Made by a program: the position numbers and the translations under genes
In this document: positions 37,496 to 46,458 of the stretch, piece after piece
How positions within the stretch are numbered: the first letter of the stretch is position 1
Layout: every line of letters begins with the position of its first letter
Assembly (NCBI RefSeq): GCF_003987565.1
Contig: NZ_NGJY01000002.1
Coordinates: forward strand, 434,001-498,000
Length of the DNA stretch: 64,000 bases
Direction of reading: 5' to 3'
Source of the DNA: Vagococcus fessus
GTDB taxonomy: Bacteria > Bacillota > Bacilli > Lactobacillales > Vagococcaceae
The notes under the pieces: generated by a model
Told to the model about the DNA's origin: nothing
What the model saw: only the letters and a program-made list of their open reading frames with translations
Databases searched by the model: none

Positions 37496-40372
37496 ATGAA
37501 ACGAATTGACCGTATTTATCATCACGTTTTAAGCCAAACACAAAATTTAACACCTGACCAACTCCTTCTTGGTTACGGCTTAACCACTAAAGCAATATCA
37601 GAAGCACTAGACATTCAACGAACGAATACCAGCAAAGATTTAAACAAACTTGTACGTCAAGGTCTATTAGGTAAAATAGAAGGACGCCCTGTGAAATACG
37701 TCGATATCAACGTGCTACGTCATCAGCCATTCTCCAAGCCTGTTGCTAGCTATTTTCAAGATAAAAAAGAACCCGATGACATTAACTCCCATTCAACCAT
37801 TGTCACTCCTTCTAAAAATACGCCATCGTCTCGCGATATTTTCAGTCAAATGATCGGCGTAACAGGAAGTATGAAAAATTCTGTTGAACAAGCAAAAGCC
37901 GCTATCCTTTATCCACCTAAAGGGCTTAATTGTTTAATTACTGGCCCTACTGGATCAGGTAAAACCTATTTCGCCCACGCAATTTTTCGTTTTGCAAAAT
38001 TGAATAATCTCATTCCTGAAGATAAAGACCTGATCGTCTTTAACTGTGCAGACTATGCTCACAATCCCGAACTATTGATGTCACATCTATTCGGATATGC
38101 AGCAGGGGCATTTACAGGTGCAACTAAAGAGAAAAATGGGATTATTCATGAAGCAGATGGCAGTATTCTATTCCTAGATGAAGTTCATCGTTTACCTCCT
38201 GAAGGACAAGAAATGGTATTTTATTTTCTAGATCATGGGACTTATTCGCGACTTGGTGAATCTGGGAAAACACATAAGGCTGATGTAAGAGTTATCTGTG
38301 CGACTACCGAAAACCCGGCCTCAGCTTTACTCAATACCTTTGTTAGACGAATACCTATCGTCATCCAACTTCCAAATTTCGAGGATAGACCTGCTAAGGA
38401 AAAAGTTGATTTATTACGCACGATGACATCCATAGAAGCGTCACGTATCAAACGTAAAATTTCTTTATCAGAAGATGTTGTCAAAGCCTTGATTGGGAGT
38501 GTCTCATACGGAAATGTTGGACAACTAAAGTCAAATGTACAACTGGTAACCGCTCGCGCTTTTTTAAATCAAATGGAGCAAGATGAGTTACATATTGAAT
38601 TGGAAGAACTCACTGAAAATATAAAGGATGGGATGCTGCAACTTGCAAACAACCGCGACTCTCTAAATGAGTTGTCAAAAATTTTAGAACCGGTTATGGT
38701 TGTCTCACCTAATGAACCGGCAGTTGCTATCCAATCAGACTCTTATGAACTGCCCTATAACCTTTATGAAATAATCGGTGACAAAGCCACTCTGCTAGAA
38801 CATGATGGTTTAGACAAAGAGGCAATTACTCATTTTATTAAAACAGATATCAACGTCCACTTAAAATCATTTTACAAAAACCATGGGTTTACATTTGACA
38901 GTGACAATAAACTCGTTGAATTGGTTGATAAACGTGTGCTTGAACTTACCAAACAAATTTACCGGTTTGCGCAGGAGCAACTTGGTTATCATTTTCAATC
39001 TAATTTTATTTATGCAGTTAGTTTGCATCTCAGCTCATTTATTAAACGTAGTCATTCAGGAAAAGAACGTGATTATACTGTCAATGAAAATATAAAAGCC
39101 ATGGTACTTGACCACCCACACGAATTTGAAGTTGCTAAAGAAATAAAGGCTTTAATAGAGGATGAATTTAAACAAGGGTTACCTGAATCTGAAGTATTTT
39201 ATTTAGCTGTCCTTTTGATATCATTAAAAGAAAATAAAACGGTTGGACGAATAGGTATAGTTGTCGCTGCTCACGGAAAAAGCACGGCAACCAGTATGGT
39301 TCAAGTTGTCACTCAACTTTTAAATGTTGATAACTTACGTGCTGTTGACATGCCACTCGAAATGGCACCTTCTGAAGCCTTGATCGCCATTATTACTGCC
39401 GTAAAAGAAGTTAATGAAGGAAATGGTGTTCTTTTACTCGTTGACATGGGCTCACTTGCAACTTTCTCTGAAGAAATTATGCGCCAAACCTCTATACCTA
39501 TTAAAACGGTAGACATGGTTTCTACACCCATTGTTTTGGAAACTGCTCGTAAAACAGCCCTTATCGACACTCGATTAGATGATTTATACGATTCTTTAAA
39601 GAAATTTCAGGGATATGATATGAGTTATAGTCACCCTTCATCTTCGACACCTAAAGAAAAAGCAATTATCGCTATCTGCGCCTCAGGTATTGGAACAGCT
39701 GAGCGCATGAAGGAGCTAATCGAATCAACTGTCTCAGAGGAAAACAGAACACAACTACGTGTTATTCCTATCTCTGTTGCTGACGTTCAATCAAAAATAG
39801 GAACGATACAAGAGAGCTACGATGTTATCGCATCAACAGGTATTACTGATCCTAAGTTAGCTGTTCCTTTTATCTCAATGGAAAACTTTTTTATCGGTGA
39901 AACCAGTCAAATTATTGAAAAATTATTGAGTAAAACGGATTATCACCAAGTGACTCTATCGGAAAACGAAGCAAAGAAAGTATGTCAGGACTACATGTCA
40001 GATAGTTTTTCATTTGTTAACCCGTCTAAATTAATCGACCCTCTGTGGCAATTTGCAAAACATTTAAGCAGTCTTTTACCTCAGTCTGATGATTTATACC
40101 ATTTCCAAATTAACCTTGTGATGCACACTGCTGGGGCAATTGAACGCATCATGACTCAAGATACATTGACACTAACAACCACCCAAGCTAAAGAGCGACT
40201 AGAACTGCCTTATACTAATGAAATAACAAAAGATATTGAAGAATTAGAGTCTATACTTAATCTAAGTATCCCTATTGAAGAACGTTATTTTATCCACCAA
40301 ATTGTTTTAAACAGTTTAACAAAAAATACACCCGACATTCCTACAACTACTGTTGATGATTTTGAACTTTAA
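37496..40372 (+). CDS. LevR/ManR-type sigma-54 activator with PTS regulation domains
   Basis: The 958-residue regulator starts with a helix-turn-helix (about 20-60). A sigma-54 AAA+ domain follows, with Walker A GPTGSGKT (150-157) and the sigma-54 contact motif GAFTGA (204-209). After it come a PRD domain (about 430-550), an EIIA-mannose-like domain (AAHGKST, His593), an EIIB-gat-like domain (ICASGIGT, Cys728) and a second PRD. Phosphorylation by HPr and a cognate EIIB controls such activators, which switch on mannose-family PTS operons. The AAAGGAG site is clear. Only an EIIB gene follows, with no other PTS genes here, and I found no -12/-24 promoter near it. The regulated operon is probably elsewhere. 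Confidence 0.9.
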   Translation: MKRIDRIYHHVLSQTQNLTPDQLLLGYGLTTKAISEALDIQRTNTSKDLNKLVRQGLLGKIEGRPVKYVDINVLRHQPFSKPVASYFQDKKEPDDINSHSTIVTPSKNTPSSRDIFSQMIGVTGSMKNSVEQAKAAILYPPKGLNCLITGPTGSGKTYFAHAIFRFAKLNNLIPEDKDLIVFNCADYAHNPELLMSHLFGYAAGAFTGATKEKNGIIHEADGSILFLDEVHRLPPEGQEMVFYFLDHGTYSRLGESGKTHKADVRVICATTENPASALLNTFVRRIPIVIQLPNFEDRPAKEKVDLLRTMTSIEASRIKRKISLSEDVVKALIGSVSYGNVGQLKSNVQLVTARAFLNQMEQDELHIELEELTENIKDGMLQLANNRDSLNELSKILEPVMVVSPNEPAVAIQSDSYELPYNLYEIIGDKATLLEHDGLDKEAITHFIKTDINVHLKSFYKNHGFTFDSDNKLVELVDKRVLELTKQIYRFAQEQLGYHFQSNFIYAVSLHLSSFIKRSHSGKERDYTVNENIKAMVLDHPHEFEVAKEIKALIEDEFKQGLPESEVFYLAVLLISLKENKTVGRIGIVVAAHGKSTATSMVQVVTQLLNVDNLRAVDMPLEMAPSEALIAIITAVKEVNEGNGVLLLVDMGSLATFSEEIMRQTSIPIKTVDMVSTPIVLETARKTALIDTRLDDLYDSLKKFQGYDMSYSHPSSSTPKEKAIIAICASGIGTAERMKELIESTVSEENRTQLRVIPISVADVQSKIGTIQESYDVIASTGITDPKLAVPFISMENFFIGETSQIIEKLLSKTDYHQVTLSENEAKKVCQDYMSDSFSFVNPSKLIDPLWQFAKHLSSLLPQSDDLYHFQINLVMHTAGAIERIMTQDTLTLTTTQAKERLELPYTNEITKDIEELESILNLSIPIEERYFIHQIVLNSLTKNTPDIPTTTVDDFEL

Positions 40373-40390
40373 ACTAAAAGGAGAATTTTT

Positions 40391-40888
40391 ATGAGTATGA
40401 CCATTAGCTTGGCTAGAATTGATGATCGCCTTATTCACGGACAAGTCGCTACTGTTTGGACAAAAGCTTTTAATATCAATCGTATTATCGTGGTCAGTGA
40501 TACTGTTGCTTATGATCACTTGAGAAAACAATTGCTTATCCAAGCCGCTCCTCCTGGGGTAAAAGTAAATGTCATCACTGTAAATAAAATGTTGGAAGTT
40601 TACCCTGATAAGCGTTTTAATGAAGTGAAAGCCATGCTTTTATTTACTAACCCTCAAGATGTTAAACATCTTGTCAGCGGTGGTGTTCATTTCGATTCTA
40701 TTAATATAGGTGGGATGAGTTTTTCTAATGGAAAGAAAATGATCACTAATGCTGTAGCTGTGAATGAAGATGATATTAAAACATTTCATTTTCTTGCGGA
40801 AAAAGGAATTGACTTAGAGATTAGGAAAGTAGTAGCTGATAATAAGGTTAATCTTATTTCTCTCTTAGAAAAAGAAAAATTATGGTAA
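40391..40888 (+). CDS. PTS mannose/fructose/sorbose EIIB subunit, orphan
   Basis: The 165-residue protein is a full-length mannose-family EIIB with the phosphorylated histidine in RIDDRLIHGQV (His16). It normally passes phosphate from EIIA to sugar at EIIC/EIID. No EIIA, EIIC or EIID gene follows; a terminator does. It starts 18 bases after the LevR-type gene with AAAGGAG, so it is co-transcribed with it. Its likely role is to phosphorylate the regulator (as MpoB does for ManR in Listeria) or to serve a permease encoded elsewhere. Confidence 0.88.
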   Translation: MSMTISLARIDDRLIHGQVATVWTKAFNINRIIVVSDTVAYDHLRKQLLIQAAPPGVKVNVITVNKMLEVYPDKRFNEVKAMLLFTNPQDVKHLVSGGVHFDSINIGGMSFSNGKKMITNAVAVNEDDIKTFHFLAEKGIDLEIRKVVADNKVNLISLLEKEKLW

Positions 40889-40922
40889 AAAAAGAAATGA
40901 CTTAGTTGTGTATTTCTTTTTT
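40886..40922 (+). terminator. Terminator after the orphan EIIB gene
   Basis: AAAAAAGAAAT pairs with ATTTCTTTTTT around a 13-base loop. Confidence 0.65.
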
Positions 40923-40991
40923 ACTTTTTATAGATACTTAACAAACAAATATGGTATCAATTGTGTATTACATTGTAAATCCCCCATTAAA

Positions 40992-41020
40992 TTGACTTTA
41001 TAAGCCTTTTTTGATATAAA
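40992..41020 (+). promoter_or_regulatory. Promoter of the deacetylase gene
   Basis: TTGACT and TATAAA are separated by exactly 17 bases, about 50 bases upstream of the start codon. Confidence 0.7.
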
Positions 41021-41072
41021 TAAAGGTAACGCATTACGGTGGTTCTGAAACATTTCAGTAAGGAGATTATTT

Positions 41073-42422
41073 ATGAAAAAACAACACACTCACTCCATTT
41101 ATTACATTTTTTACTCTACTCTATTTATTCTCATAGCTCTTTTTATGTTTTATAGCTATGCTTTAAATACCCAATGGTTAACTTTATTAAGTGACGAACA
41201 GACACATCTTCAACAAAAAAAATTACCTTTTCTAACATTGGTTAACCAAGAAGATGGAGGAAATACACTTGTTCCTTTAGCCGATAATGGCAAACAAATT
41301 GGTAAAGCACCAAAAGATTCTTCCACTAAATCGAGTGGTTTTATCGGACAATCTGCTACCTTGATAAAAAATACATTTAAAAAACCACGTGAACTTGTCA
41401 CCTTTGAAACAACACGATTTACAAATAGCATTATTAGCTATTCCATCATAAAAAATGACTACCGTCCAAGTCTCTTCGGTTGGAAGAAACAAAAAACCAC
41501 TCATAATGATATTGTTATTTATGAAAAGACAGGCCATGAAATTTCATTTGACGATTTCAAGTTTTCAAAACGCCAACTTGATCGTATCGCACTGGAAGTA
41601 AAAACTAATGCCTTAAATGTCAACAAAGATGATGAAAAAATGATGGATAAAATCTTTTCACGTGATTTCTCAATTGATTTTGATAATGTAGCTTTCACCA
41701 GTCAAGGATTATACTTCCCAACTACAATTAAAAAACTATCTAAAAAATCTACAATATTGGATTACCAAGATGTTGGGAAAATTACGAGTACTAAAAATTA
41801 CGCACAACCAAAAACTGATAAACTAGTCACATTAACCTTTGATGATGGACCAAAATCAGATACTACACCTGAATTATTAGAAACATTAAAAAAATATAAC
41901 GTTCCAGCTACATTTTTTATGTTAGGTTCAAGTGTCAACACTTATCCTGAAACAGCTAAACTTGTCTATGATGAAGGCTTTGAAGTAGCGAGTCATAGTC
42001 TTGTGCATGATGCAGCCTCAGCTATAGGACCTCAACAAGTTATTGATTATGAAATTGAAAATGAAAAAGCAATCTACAAAGCAACTGGCACATTACCAAC
42101 AAAATATCGCCCACCTTATGGCGATATTAATAAAGATGCTTCTGATTTGCTACAAATGCCAATTATTCAATGGAATATCGACTCTCAAGACTGGGTGCTT
42201 AAAGATGCTAAGAAAATTGCGAAAAGTGTTGTTTCTAACACTTACCCAGGGTCAATCATTCTCATCCATGATATCCATAAAGAATCAATAAAATCTGTAC
42301 CAATTATCATTAACGACTTAACTAAACAAGGTTACAGTTTTGTTTCTCTAGATGATCTTATTCAAGAGTTCTACCCAGGACAACAATATTTTGATCAATT
42401 CGAAAATAGACCTGTGGCCTAA
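41073..42422 (+). CDS. pgdA: Polysaccharide (peptidoglycan) deacetylase, PgdA-like
   Basis: The 449-residue protein has a single N-terminal membrane helix (about 8-30) and an extracellular mixed domain (about 60-240). A NodB deacetylase domain completes it (about 248-435). Motifs are TFDDGP (255-260), SHSLVHD (the HSXXH metal ligands) and RPPYGD. This architecture matches PgdA of Streptococcus and Enterococcus, which deacetylates GlcNAc in peptidoglycan and protects against lysozyme. It has a good promoter and AAGGAG site and ends in a strong terminator. Another cell-surface glycan could be the substrate. Confidence 0.88.
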   Translation: MKKQHTHSIYYIFYSTLFILIALFMFYSYALNTQWLTLLSDEQTHLQQKKLPFLTLVNQEDGGNTLVPLADNGKQIGKAPKDSSTKSSGFIGQSATLIKNTFKKPRELVTFETTRFTNSIISYSIIKNDYRPSLFGWKKQKTTHNDIVIYEKTGHEISFDDFKFSKRQLDRIALEVKTNALNVNKDDEKMMDKIFSRDFSIDFDNVAFTSQGLYFPTTIKKLSKKSTILDYQDVGKITSTKNYAQPKTDKLVTLTFDDGPKSDTTPELLETLKKYNVPATFFMLGSSVNTYPETAKLVYDEGFEVASHSLVHDAASAIGPQQVIDYEIENEKAIYKATGTLPTKYRPPYGDINKDASDLLQMPIIQWNIDSQDWVLKDAKKIAKSVVSNTYPGSIILIHDIHKESIKSVPIIINDLTKQGYSFVSLDDLIQEFYPGQQYFDQFENRPVA

Positions 42423-42425
42423 TTA

Positions 42426-42477
42426 AAAAGAAGTTCAAAAGAGAGCACTTTGCTCATTCTTTTGAACTTCTTTTTTT
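42426..42477. terminator. Bidirectional terminator after pgdA
   Basis: AAAAAGAAGTTCAAAAGA pairs almost perfectly with its complement around a 14-base loop that itself can pair (GAGCA/TGCTC). Confidence 0.9.
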
Positions 42478-42787
42478 ATAATTCGTAAGTAAAATTTCGA
42501 GTTGTTTTTTTTATACGACTGATTTCCAACTCAAGATACCCATTTTCCAACAAATAATGAGCCAATTGCTCTGACTCTATATCAAGTAAGTAACTTGATA
42601 GTTTAGTTTCTCCTTGGTACAAGGTTACTCTTTCTATAACAGTATCTGGAACCCAACAGACTGCTGTTAACTCACCTTTAGCTGTTTTAAAGTCAATAAT
42701 CACTTGTAATGGCTGAATATTTCCACATGGAGCAAACACAAATAAATCCGGTCGTCTTTCTTCTAGTTCTCTAATTAGCTTAAGCAT
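42476..42787 (-). CDS. Small hypothetical protein
   Basis: I do not recognise this 103-residue protein. It lacks signal peptide and membrane helices, has mixed alpha/beta character, and carries a lone cysteine in VFAPCGNIQP and another in TAVCWVP. It lies 30 bases downstream of the next small gene on the same strand, and the pair is probably co-transcribed. Its ribosome binding site (AAAGAG) is modest. The frame fills the space between terminator and neighbour exactly, which supports it being real. Confidence 0.6.
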   Translation of the reverse strand: MLKLIRELEERRPDLFVFAPCGNIQPLQVIIDFKTAKGELTAVCWVPDTVIERVTLYQGETKLSSYLLDIESEQLAHYLLENGYLELEISRIKKTTRNFTYEL

Positions 42788-42817
42788 ATAAAATCATCTC
42801 TTTTCATTAACATGCGG

Positions 42818-43210
42818 TTACATTGTGAATGTGTACCCATCACTCTGAAATAACTCTTGTAAAATACCATTTACTTTTGAAAAAAGTTCATCATTATCTG
42901 ATATAAAATTCTTGCTAGAAATTGATTTTCCTGCTGAACTATATATCAATTGATCGTATTCTTCAACAAGTTTTACTTCTTTTCCATTTTTACTAAAAAC
43001 AGTATACTCATCCATCATCATCACTTTATACTCTTGACTCCAACCTTCGTTCAAAACTAACCCCATCACCATCGAAGAAACGGTCAATCCATCTAATACA
43101 ATTTCTTTTCCGTCTAAATCTAACGAAAATATAACACTTTCTACCGTCCCACAAGCATTACACCCACCGTTTGTTAAATCAATTGTACTTGTAATAGCAA
43201 CCTCTTTCAT
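42818..43210 (-). CDS. Small hypothetical protein with CXXC
   Basis: I do not recognise this 130-residue protein. Near the N-terminus is GGCNACGTVES (cysteines three apart), which could bind a metal or form a disulfide. The rest is acidic alpha/beta with no membrane helix. The AAAGGAGG ribosome binding site is near-perfect, so the gene is probably expressed. It precedes the 103-residue hypothetical gene and follows the nucleoside transporter terminator. Confidence 0.65.
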   Translation of the reverse strand: MKEVAITSTIDLTNGGCNACGTVESVIFSLDLDGKEIVLDGLTVSSMVMGLVLNEGWSQEYKVMMMDEYTVFSKNGKEVKLVEEYDQLIYSSAGKSISSKNFISDNDELFSKVNGILQELFQSDGYTFTM

Positions 43211-43284
43211 ATGTAGTCCTCCTTTGTTTTCTTACATGTTCATTATAGAACAAGTAACAATTTTTTTCTAATACTCTTACAAAA

Positions 43285-43316
43285 AAAGGCCACACATAAT
43301 AAAATGTGTGACCTTT
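43285..43316 (-). terminator. Terminator downstream of the nucleoside transporter
   Basis: AAAGGTCACACA and TGTGTGGCCTTT form a stem (one wobble), with a long T-run after it on the minus strand. Confidence 0.85.
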
Positions 43317-43324
43317 AGAAAGAT

Positions 43325-44506
43325 CTAGTTAAAGAAAATTAAGCCTACAATTGTAGCTGATAAGAAACTTACTAATGTAGCTCCCCATAATAAACGTAAG
43401 CCCATTTTAGCAACAACTTTACCTTGACGTTTATTAAGTCCGTTAACTGCACCAGAGATAACTCCAATCGATGTAAAGTTAGCAAATGATACTAAGAAAA
43501 TAGAAACAATCGCTTCTGTTCTTGCACTAAATTCAAATGAACCATGTTTTAATGTTTCCATCGCAACAAATTCGTTAGATACTAATTTAGTTGCCATAAC
43601 ACTTCCTGCATCAACTGCATCTGCCATAGGAACACCCATTAAAACAGCAGCTGGTGAGAAAATATATCCTAAAATTTCTTGGAAGCTAATTCCAAAGATA
43701 GCATTGAAAATACCGTTAATCATTGCAATAATCGCAACAAATCCAATTAACATAGCCCCAACAGTAATCGCTACTTGGAAACCATCCATAATATATTCTA
43801 CTAACATTTCGAAGAATGATTGTTTAGATTGAACAACTTCTAGTTCCTCTTCATCTTCCACTTCATATGGATTAATGATTGATGTGATAATAAATCCACC
43901 AAATAAATTTAAAACGATAGCTGTTACAACATATTTTGGCTCAAGTAATGTCATGTATGCTCCAACGATTGACATTGAAACTGTAGACATTGCTGAGGCA
44001 CATAAGGTGTATAAACGCTTTTCAGATAGGCCACCTAATTGATTTTTAACTGAAATAAATACTTCTGATTGACCTAAAATAATAGAAGCAATACCGTTAT
44101 ACGACTCTAACTGCCCCATACCATTTACTTTACTCATCGCTTTACCTAAATATTTAATAATGAATGGTAAAATTCCAAAGAATTGTAGAATCCCGATTAA
44201 CACAGAGATAAAGATGATAGGCATTAATACAGTTAGGAAGAACGGGGCTGCACCTTCATTAGCTAAACCACCAAATACAAACTCAACACCTTCACCTGCA
44301 TAATCTAAAATTTTTGTAAAACCGTTTGCAATCCCGCCTATTAAAATGTTTCCAAAGCTCGTATTAAGTAAGATATACCCAAATACAAATTGTAGAACTA
44401 ATAATTGAATAATCGGTCTCTTTTTAATCTTACTACGGTCACTACTTGATGCATACGCTAATCCAATAAAAATAATGATACCAATAATACTAATCAAAAT
44501 ACTCAA
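43325..44506 (-). CDS. nupC: Concentrative nucleoside transporter (NupC family)
   Basis: This membrane protein of about 393 residues has CNT family features: the N-terminal gate region, GQSEVFISVKNQLGGLS, SIVGAYMTLLEP and the C-terminal GSFEFSARTEAIVS and FANFTSIGVI segments. It imports nucleosides with protons or sodium. I chose a TTG start at 44506, eight bases after AAGGAG, rather than a GTG at 44515 that overlaps that site. A perfect 16-arm palindrome lies about 80-97 bases upstream and may be an operator. Confidence 0.9.
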   Translation of the reverse strand: MSILISIIGIIIFIGLAYASSSDRSKIKKRPIIQLLVLQFVFGYILLNTSFGNILIGGIANGFTKILDYAGEGVEFVFGGLANEGAAPFFLTVLMPIIFISVLIGILQFFGILPFIIKYLGKAMSKVNGMGQLESYNGIASIILGQSEVFISVKNQLGGLSEKRLYTLCASAMSTVSMSIVGAYMTLLEPKYVVTAIVLNLFGGFIITSIINPYEVEDEEELEVVQSKQSFFEMLVEYIMDGFQVAITVGAMLIGFVAIIAMINGIFNAIFGISFQEILGYIFSPAAVLMGVPMADAVDAGSVMATKLVSNEFVAMETLKHGSFEFSARTEAIVSIFLVSFANFTSIGVISGAVNGLNKRQGKVVAKMGLRLLWGATLVSFLSATIVGLIFFN

Positions 44507-44758
44507 AACTGACACTCCTTTTAAACTATTTTAATCATAAAGAACTATTATTATCGTATTAAAAAACATCCGATAAAACCGAAAATAGTAAAAGGTTTTA
44601 CTAAAAAGCGGTTACAACTTGAAAGTTAACTAAATAAATAACACTAATTCCTACATGAACAAGGCTTAATTGTAGTTTTTTTTGGACGAAATGTCAATAT
44701 TCTATAAAAAAAACCAACCTTTATTTTTTATAATGTTCGTATTCTGGTCTAATCAAAT
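44507..44758. other. nupC upstream region with palindrome
   Basis: No gene is visible between nupC and the efp terminator. TAGTAAAA-GG-TTTTACTA (44586-44603) is a perfect inverted repeat with eight-base arms, and CCG/CGG lie outside it. It is a candidate operator for nupC. The rest is AT-rich with no further structure. Confidence 0.45.
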
Positions 44759-44803
44759 AAAGACACCTCCATTCAATTTATGTAAAATGAATGAAGGTGC
44801 TTT
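44759..44803 (-). terminator. Terminator downstream of efp
   Basis: AAAGCACCTTCATTCA pairs with TGAATGGAGGTGTCTTT, with a short T-run after it. Confidence 0.7.
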
Positions 44804-44853
44804 TATATTTACCTCAACCTATGGGAAGTTCCCTTTTACTGAGATATTTTTTA

Positions 44854-45417
44854 TTATTTAGCTGCACGTTTTAAATATGTACCCTCTTGTGTGTTAATTT
44901 CTAATTTTTCACCTGCTTCGATGAAATCAGGTACGTTTACAACAACACCTGTTTCCATTTTAGCTGGTTTCCCTGAACCTGAAACTGTTGCACCTTTAAT
45001 TGAAGGTTGTGTTTCAGCAACTTCTAAAATAACAGTTGTTGGTAATGTAATACCAATTACTTCTTCACCGAAAAATTGAATTTTAACTTCCATATTTTCT
45101 AACATATATTTTAATTCATCTTCAATAGAATCAGTTGGTAACTCGTATTGTTCATACGTTTCTAAATCCATGAAGATTGACATATCTTCTTGGCTATATA
45201 AATATTGAACAGCTTTTAATTCTAAGAATGCTTTTTTTACTTTATCATCAGGTCTCATTGTTGTATCCGTAGTTGAACCCGTACGAACATCTTTCAATTT
45301 CATACGCATAACAGTGTTACCTTTTCCTGGTTTATGGTGGCTAGCTTCCATAACACGGATTAATTTACCATCTTGCTCAAATGTCATACCTGCTTTTAAA
45401 TCACTAATTGCGATCAT
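44854..45417 (-). CDS. efp: Translation elongation factor P
   Basis: The 187-residue protein has the three-domain EF-P fold. The KOW-like first domain carries KPGKGNT with the tip Lys32, the residue that is modified in many species. The C-terminal domain ([22 protein letters not shown]) is typical. It relieves ribosome stalling at polyproline. That matters for Pro-rich linkers such as those in the WxL proteins of this window. An AAAGGAG site precedes the ATG. No EF-P-modifying gene is nearby. Confidence 0.97.
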   Translation of the reverse strand: MIAISDLKAGMTFEQDGKLIRVMEASHHKPGKGNTVMRMKLKDVRTGSTTDTTMRPDDKVKKAFLELKAVQYLYSQEDMSIFMDLETYEQYELPTDSIEDELKYMLENMEVKIQFFGEEVIGITLPTTVILEVAETQPSIKGATVSGSGKPAKMETGVVVNVPDFIEAGEKLEINTQEGTYLKRAAK

Positions 45418-45477
45418 ATTGTATTTCTCCTTTTTATAAAAACTAAATTTAAGTTATTCTTATCTGAATACTTACTC

Positions 45478-45483
45478 ATTGTA
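45478..45483 (-). promoter_or_regulatory. Candidate extended -10 of efp
   Basis: On the minus strand, TGC-TACAAT lies about 60 bases upstream of the efp start. The -35 is poor, which fits an extended -10. Confidence 0.4.
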
Positions 45484-45564
45484 GCAAAAAAAAGCCTTAA
45501 ATTCTAGTAGTATCGGCTTTCACCAGTCATTAATTGATCGTTTTATGAAATATAACCTATGAAA

Positions 45565-45597
45565 AAAAGACCTTGAAGTAGTCACTCCATGGCCTTT
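45565..45597 (-). terminator. Weak terminator after the peroxiredoxin gene
   Basis: An imperfect stem (AAAGGCCATGGAG / CTTCAAGGTCTTT) is followed by seven T residues on the minus strand. Confidence 0.55.
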
Positions 45598-45603
45598 ATA
45601 CTT

Positions 45604-46260
45604 TTAACTTTCTAATTCTTTTGTACAGAAGTAAAAATCTTTGCACTCCATCGTTTCATCTGTCATACGTTTAGCAGCTTCATCTTGATTTTTAGCAGGT
45701 GGAACGATTACACGATCACCAGGTTCCCAATTAGCTGGCGTTGCAATATTATGTTTATCCGATGCTTGTAAGGCTTGAACAATTCTTAATACTTCAGGAA
45801 TATTACGTCCATTTGATGATGGGTAATAAATAATAGTTCTTACTACTTGTTTGTCATCAATGACAAACACAGCACGTGAAGTAGCAGTGTCGCTTTCACC
45901 TGGCATAATCATACCATATTTTTTAGCTACATCCATTGATAAATCAGCAATCACAGGGAATGTAATTTTAACGTCAAAATTTTGCTCAATATTTCTTACC
46001 CAAGCAATATGAGAATGAACACTATCGATACTCAACCCAATTAATTCAGTATTAATTGCAGCTAACTCCTCTTTAATCCCTTGGAAGCCAACAAATTCAG
46101 TAGTACATACTGGTGTAAAATCAGATGGATGTGAAAATAATACTACCCATTTTCCTTTATAATCTGATAAAGAGATTTCTCCTTTAGTTGTTTCCGCAGT
46201 AAATTCTGGAGCCGGTGAACCAATACGTGGTAATGATAAAAATTCTTTTTCTTCACACAT
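45604..46260 (-). CDS. Peroxiredoxin (Prx6-like group)
   Basis: The 218-residue thiol peroxidase has the active-site motif FTPVCTTEF (Cys52) and a long C-terminal arm with two further cysteines (C206, C212 in ECKDFYFC). This layout is that of the Prx6/archaeal-type group, where the tail cysteine can resolve the disulfide. It reduces hydrogen peroxide or organic peroxides. A Fur-family box lies upstream of its promoter, suggesting PerR or Fur control. The ribosome binding site TAAGGAGG is strong. A LysR gene upstream on the same strand is not obviously linked. Confidence 0.92.
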   Translation of the reverse strand: MCEEKEFLSLPRIGSPAPEFTAETTKGEISLSDYKGKWVVLFSHPSDFTPVCTTEFVGFQGIKEELAAINTELIGLSIDSVHSHIAWVRNIEQNFDVKITFPVIADLSMDVAKKYGMIMPGESDTATSRAVFVIDDKQVVRTIIYYPSSNGRNIPEVLRIVQALQASDKHNIATPANWEPGDRVIVPPAKNQDEAAKRMTDETMECKDFYFCTKELES

Positions 46261-46296
46261 AATCTATTCCTCCTTAGTAATTTAAGATTCGTGATG

Positions 46297-46325
46297 ATTA
46301 TAACAAGTATCAAAAAATAATACAA
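46297..46325 (-). promoter_or_regulatory. Promoter of the peroxiredoxin gene
   Basis: On the minus strand, TTGTAT (46320-46325) and TATAAT (46297-46302) are separated by 17 bases. Confidence 0.7.
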
Positions 46326-46342
46326 AATAATAAGCTATTTTC

Positions 46343-46361
46343 GAAAATGATTATCATTATC
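46343..46361. promoter_or_regulatory. Fur/PerR-family box upstream of the peroxiredoxin gene
   Basis: GAAAATGATTATCATTATC matches the 19-base Fur consensus GATAATGATWATCATTATC (read on either strand) at all but one position. It lies about 18 bases upstream of the -35, so it may bind PerR, Fur or Zur as a repressor or upstream element. Confidence 0.65.
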
Positions 46362-46458
46362 AGAATCTTTAAGGCTTTTAAAACGTTCGGAATCTAATTT
46401 ATGAAATCATCTTGAAACATCACTTTCAAACGACTCATTAATCGTTATATCTCAACCT

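Noticed and set aside
40373-40390. Sigma-54 promoter in front of the orphan EIIB gene
   Set aside because: No TGGCAC-N5-TTGC type sequence is present, and the 18-base gap fits co-transcription with the regulator.
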